Shown: positions 23,162 through 24,587 of the stretch, in pieces
How the letters are laid out: each line of letters starts with the position of its first letter
Position numbering within the stretch: the stretch's first letter is position 1
NCBI GenBank assembly: GCA_004524515.1
Contig: SDNV01000030.1
Span: forward strand, 1 to 24,587
Direction: 5' to 3'
Source of the DNA: Promethearchaeota archaeon
Lineage (GTDB): Archaea > Asgardarchaeota > Lokiarchaeia > Sigynarchaeales > SOKP01
DNA length: 24,587 bases
Made by a program: the position numbers and the translations under genes
The notes under the pieces: generated by a model
What the model was told of the DNA's origin: nothing
Databases searched by the model: none
Seen by the model: the letters and a program-made list of their open reading frames with translations, nothing else

Positions 23162-23812
23162 TTATCCCTCCTTAGCCAATTTCTCGATCTCTTCAAAATT
23201 TTGTATCAAAATATCCGCACCTATTTTTTTGTAATTTTCAGGGTTGTTTTGAAATGCTGAACCTCCAACTATTATTTTACCATCAAATTCAGTATGGTTT
23301 TTTATCATAGATATTGCTTTTTCAGCTTCTACCAATGTGAAATAATTAGTTACACATATTCCAATATATTTTGGTTTGAGGGAATTTATTGCATCCCGGA
23401 TTTCTTCTCTTGGGGTATTAGCCCCCACAAAAACAGCATCAAAACCATTGAGAAAAAAGATATCTGCAATCATCCTTGCTCCGACTTCATGATATTCTTC
23501 TGCGGGACACCCGATGAATACTTTCTTATTTAATATTTTAACATTTTTTTCTTTTCTCTCCTTCAAAATATATGGATAACATAATTCGATTAACGTTCTC
23601 ACTATTGAGGTCCTAACGTGTTCTTTCCAGATGCAAAGTGTCTCTTCCTCAACATCACAATAAAATCTATTTAGGCTCGGTTCTAAAATTTCTTTATAGA
23701 GCGTAGAAACATCAAGTTCTTTATTATCCAGCTTACTAAGTACAAACTCCACACATTTCTCCTTATCTTCCCTGTCGATATACTCTAAGAACTCATCATA
23801 TAATGCATGCAT
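23162..23812 (-). CDS. Stand-alone B12-binding domain protein (helical cap + Rossmann domain)
   Basis: A 216-residue protein with the two-part cobalamin module. Residues 1-85 form a helical bundle ending in IWKEHVRTSIVRTLIEL, whose EH pair corresponds to the conserved cap motif; the usual tryptophan ten residues before E is valine here. Residues 95-216 are the Rossmann-like B12 domain: VFIGCPAEEYHEVGARMIAD holds E106-x-H108-x-x-G111, the ligand histidine motif in its ExHxxG form, and IIVGGSAF supplies the nucleotide-tail glycine loop. ExHxxG rather than DxHxxG is frequent in sensory B12 proteins such as CarH/LitR. No DNA-binding or methyltransferase domain is attached. It is the first gene of an operon with the ABC permease and ATPase. 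A sensory role is inferred; a corrinoid carrier is the alternative. Confidence 0.82.
   Translation of the reverse strand: MHALYDEFLEYIDREDKEKCVEFVLSKLDNKELDVSTLYKEILEPSLNRFYCDVEEETLCIWKEHVRTSIVRTLIELCYPYILKERKEKNVKILNKKVFIGCPAEEYHEVGARMIADIFFLNGFDAVFVGANTPREEIRDAINSLKPKYIGICVTNYFTLVEAEKAISMIKNHTEFDGKIIVGGSAFQNNPENYKKIGADILIQNFEEIEKLAKEG
23166..23173 (-). promoter_or_regulatory. Strong Shine-Dalgarno site for the FtsX-type permease
   Basis: AAGGAGGG (minus strand) lies within the last codons of the B12-binding gene and seven bases before ATG 23158. The two genes should be translationally coupled. Confidence 0.7.
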
Positions 23813-24014
23813 TTTTTTTCTATCTTTTCATATTATTTTTTTATTTAAATTGGACTAATTAAAAGATAATAGCATTATTTTTTAGTCCTTTATTTATAAT
23901 TTAAAGATTTTTTGAAATCTTGGGATTATTGAGTAAAAGGTGGAAAAAAAAAAATTTAGATTCTATAAATCTTCAATATGGATTTCATAGTTTCCTAACC
24001 ATAAAATTTTAAAT

Positions 24015-24024
24015 GATATAAAAG
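24015..24024 (+). promoter_or_regulatory. TATA-like element upstream of the PfkB-family gene
   Basis: GATATAAAAG lies 43 bases before ATG 24068, in the 255-base gap shared with the divergent B12-operon. The distance allows a leader of roughly 15-20 bases, a normal archaeal arrangement. Otherwise this gap shows only AT-rich sequence. Confidence 0.4.
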
Positions 24025-24067
24025 TTAAGATTAAGAATAATTAGGAAGAAACGTACTAAAAAAGTAT

Positions 24068-24587
24068 ATGACAATTTTATCCTGTCTTTTAAATCCAACC
24101 ATAGATCAGATATATACTATTGAGAATTTTCATGTGGGTGGCACTTTTAAGGTAATCGATAGCTTAATTTACCCCGTAGGAAAGGCAATTTCTTTTTCTT
24201 TAGGAATTCGAGAATTATGTAAAAATAATGATAATATCAAAGTATTTGGATTAATAGGAGAAGAAGATATTTCTCTCTATTCTAAATTTTTAACCCAAAA
24301 AAATATTGATTATGAATTTATAAAAATAAAAGGACAAACCCGCTCAAACAAAACTATCAACGATCCAATTAGAAATACTACAACTCATATAAGAGAAAGA
24401 GGATTTGAATTATCTAAAATAGATATTCAAAAATTAATTGATCTATTACAAGCTAACATTAATGAGGGAGACATAATATTGTTTTCAGGCTCTATTCATC
24501 CCAAAGTTGAAAACAATATATATTATAGATTAATTGAAATATCTAAAAAAAAGGGGGCTTTTACCATTCTAGATACGAATGGTGAAC
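24068..24587 (+). CDS. PfkB-family sugar kinase, 1-phosphofructokinase/LacC-like (C-terminus beyond window)
   Basis: An open frame from ATG 24068 runs off the right edge, giving 173 residues. It opens ILSCLLNPTIDQIYTIENF, close to the FruK/LacC start 'tvTlNPaiD..y.v..f..G'. A later segment FSGSIHPKVENNIYYRLIEI matches 'sGSlPpG....fY..li' of this kinase group, and FTILDTNGE matches 'v.lDtsG'. The usual substrate loop GGKGxN is altered to VGKAIS (residues 37-42). The catalytic GxGD motif lies beyond the edge. Family members phosphorylate fructose-1-phosphate, tagatose-6-phosphate or related sugars in the cytoplasm. The altered loop leaves activity and substrate open. It diverges from the B12/ABC operon. 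Confidence 0.75.
   Translation, partial: MTILSCLLNPTIDQIYTIENFHVGGTFKVIDSLIYPVGKAISFSLGIRELCKNNDNIKVFGLIGEEDISLYSKFLTQKNIDYEFIKIKGQTRSNKTINDPIRNTTTHIRERGFELSKIDIQKLIDLLQANINEGDIILFSGSIHPKVENNIYYRLIEISKKKGAFTILDTNGE

Overview
The window is very AT-rich and looks archaeal, most likely an Asgard archaeon (Lokiarchaeia / Promethearchaeota-like). No marker gene such as rRNA is present, so this rests on gene content: a gelsolin-like protein at the left edge, two LURP-one-related (tubby-fold) proteins, an archaetidylserine/phosphatidylserine synthase-type enzyme, a very long TrmB-like winged-helix protein, two tandem vWA + RING/PHD-like zinc proteins, several C-terminal zinc ribbons, TATA-like elements and T-rich gene ends. 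I see no tRNA, rRNA, CRISPR array, transposase or phage gene. No gene-free stretch exceeds 300 bases; the longest is 284 bases at 19672-19955.

Layout. 1-3096: a gelsolin-like gene running off the left edge, then a divergent pair of LURP-one-related genes, then a CDP-alcohol phosphatidyltransferase; membrane lipid and cytoskeleton are the possible common theme. 3156-9291: a 664-residue TrmB-like/coiled-coil protein diverges from two tandem paralogues that each carry a vWA-like domain, a Cys/His-rich RING/PHD-like domain, a conserved VGGYFG motif and a terminal zinc ribbon. A small two-helix membrane protein and a HEAT-like protein follow. This is the part most specific to Asgard archaea and the best candidate for an undescribed system.

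9358-14728: four same-strand genes with 59-81 base gaps: a Gfo/Idh/MocA oxidoreductase, an ornithine-racemase-like PLP enzyme, an SxxK serine hydrolase and an N-acyl-D-amino-acid deacylase. Together they look like a D-amino-acid or D-peptide scavenging cassette. A GPH-type symporter (convergent) and a DMT permease follow.

17316-19671: a DUF523-DUF1722 (YbgA) gene lies directly downstream of a class II photolyase, a pairing also known in bacteria. 19956-21150: a DUF2284 Fe-S candidate and a membrane protein with 11-residue amphipathic repeats and a zinc ribbon. 21234-23812 (minus): a tight operon of a stand-alone B12-binding protein, a MacB/FtsX-type permease and its ATPase. The ATPase has no ATG, GTG or TTG codon upstream of its conserved first strand, so it may start at AUA. 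The right edge holds the first part of a PfkB-family sugar kinase with a degenerate substrate motif.
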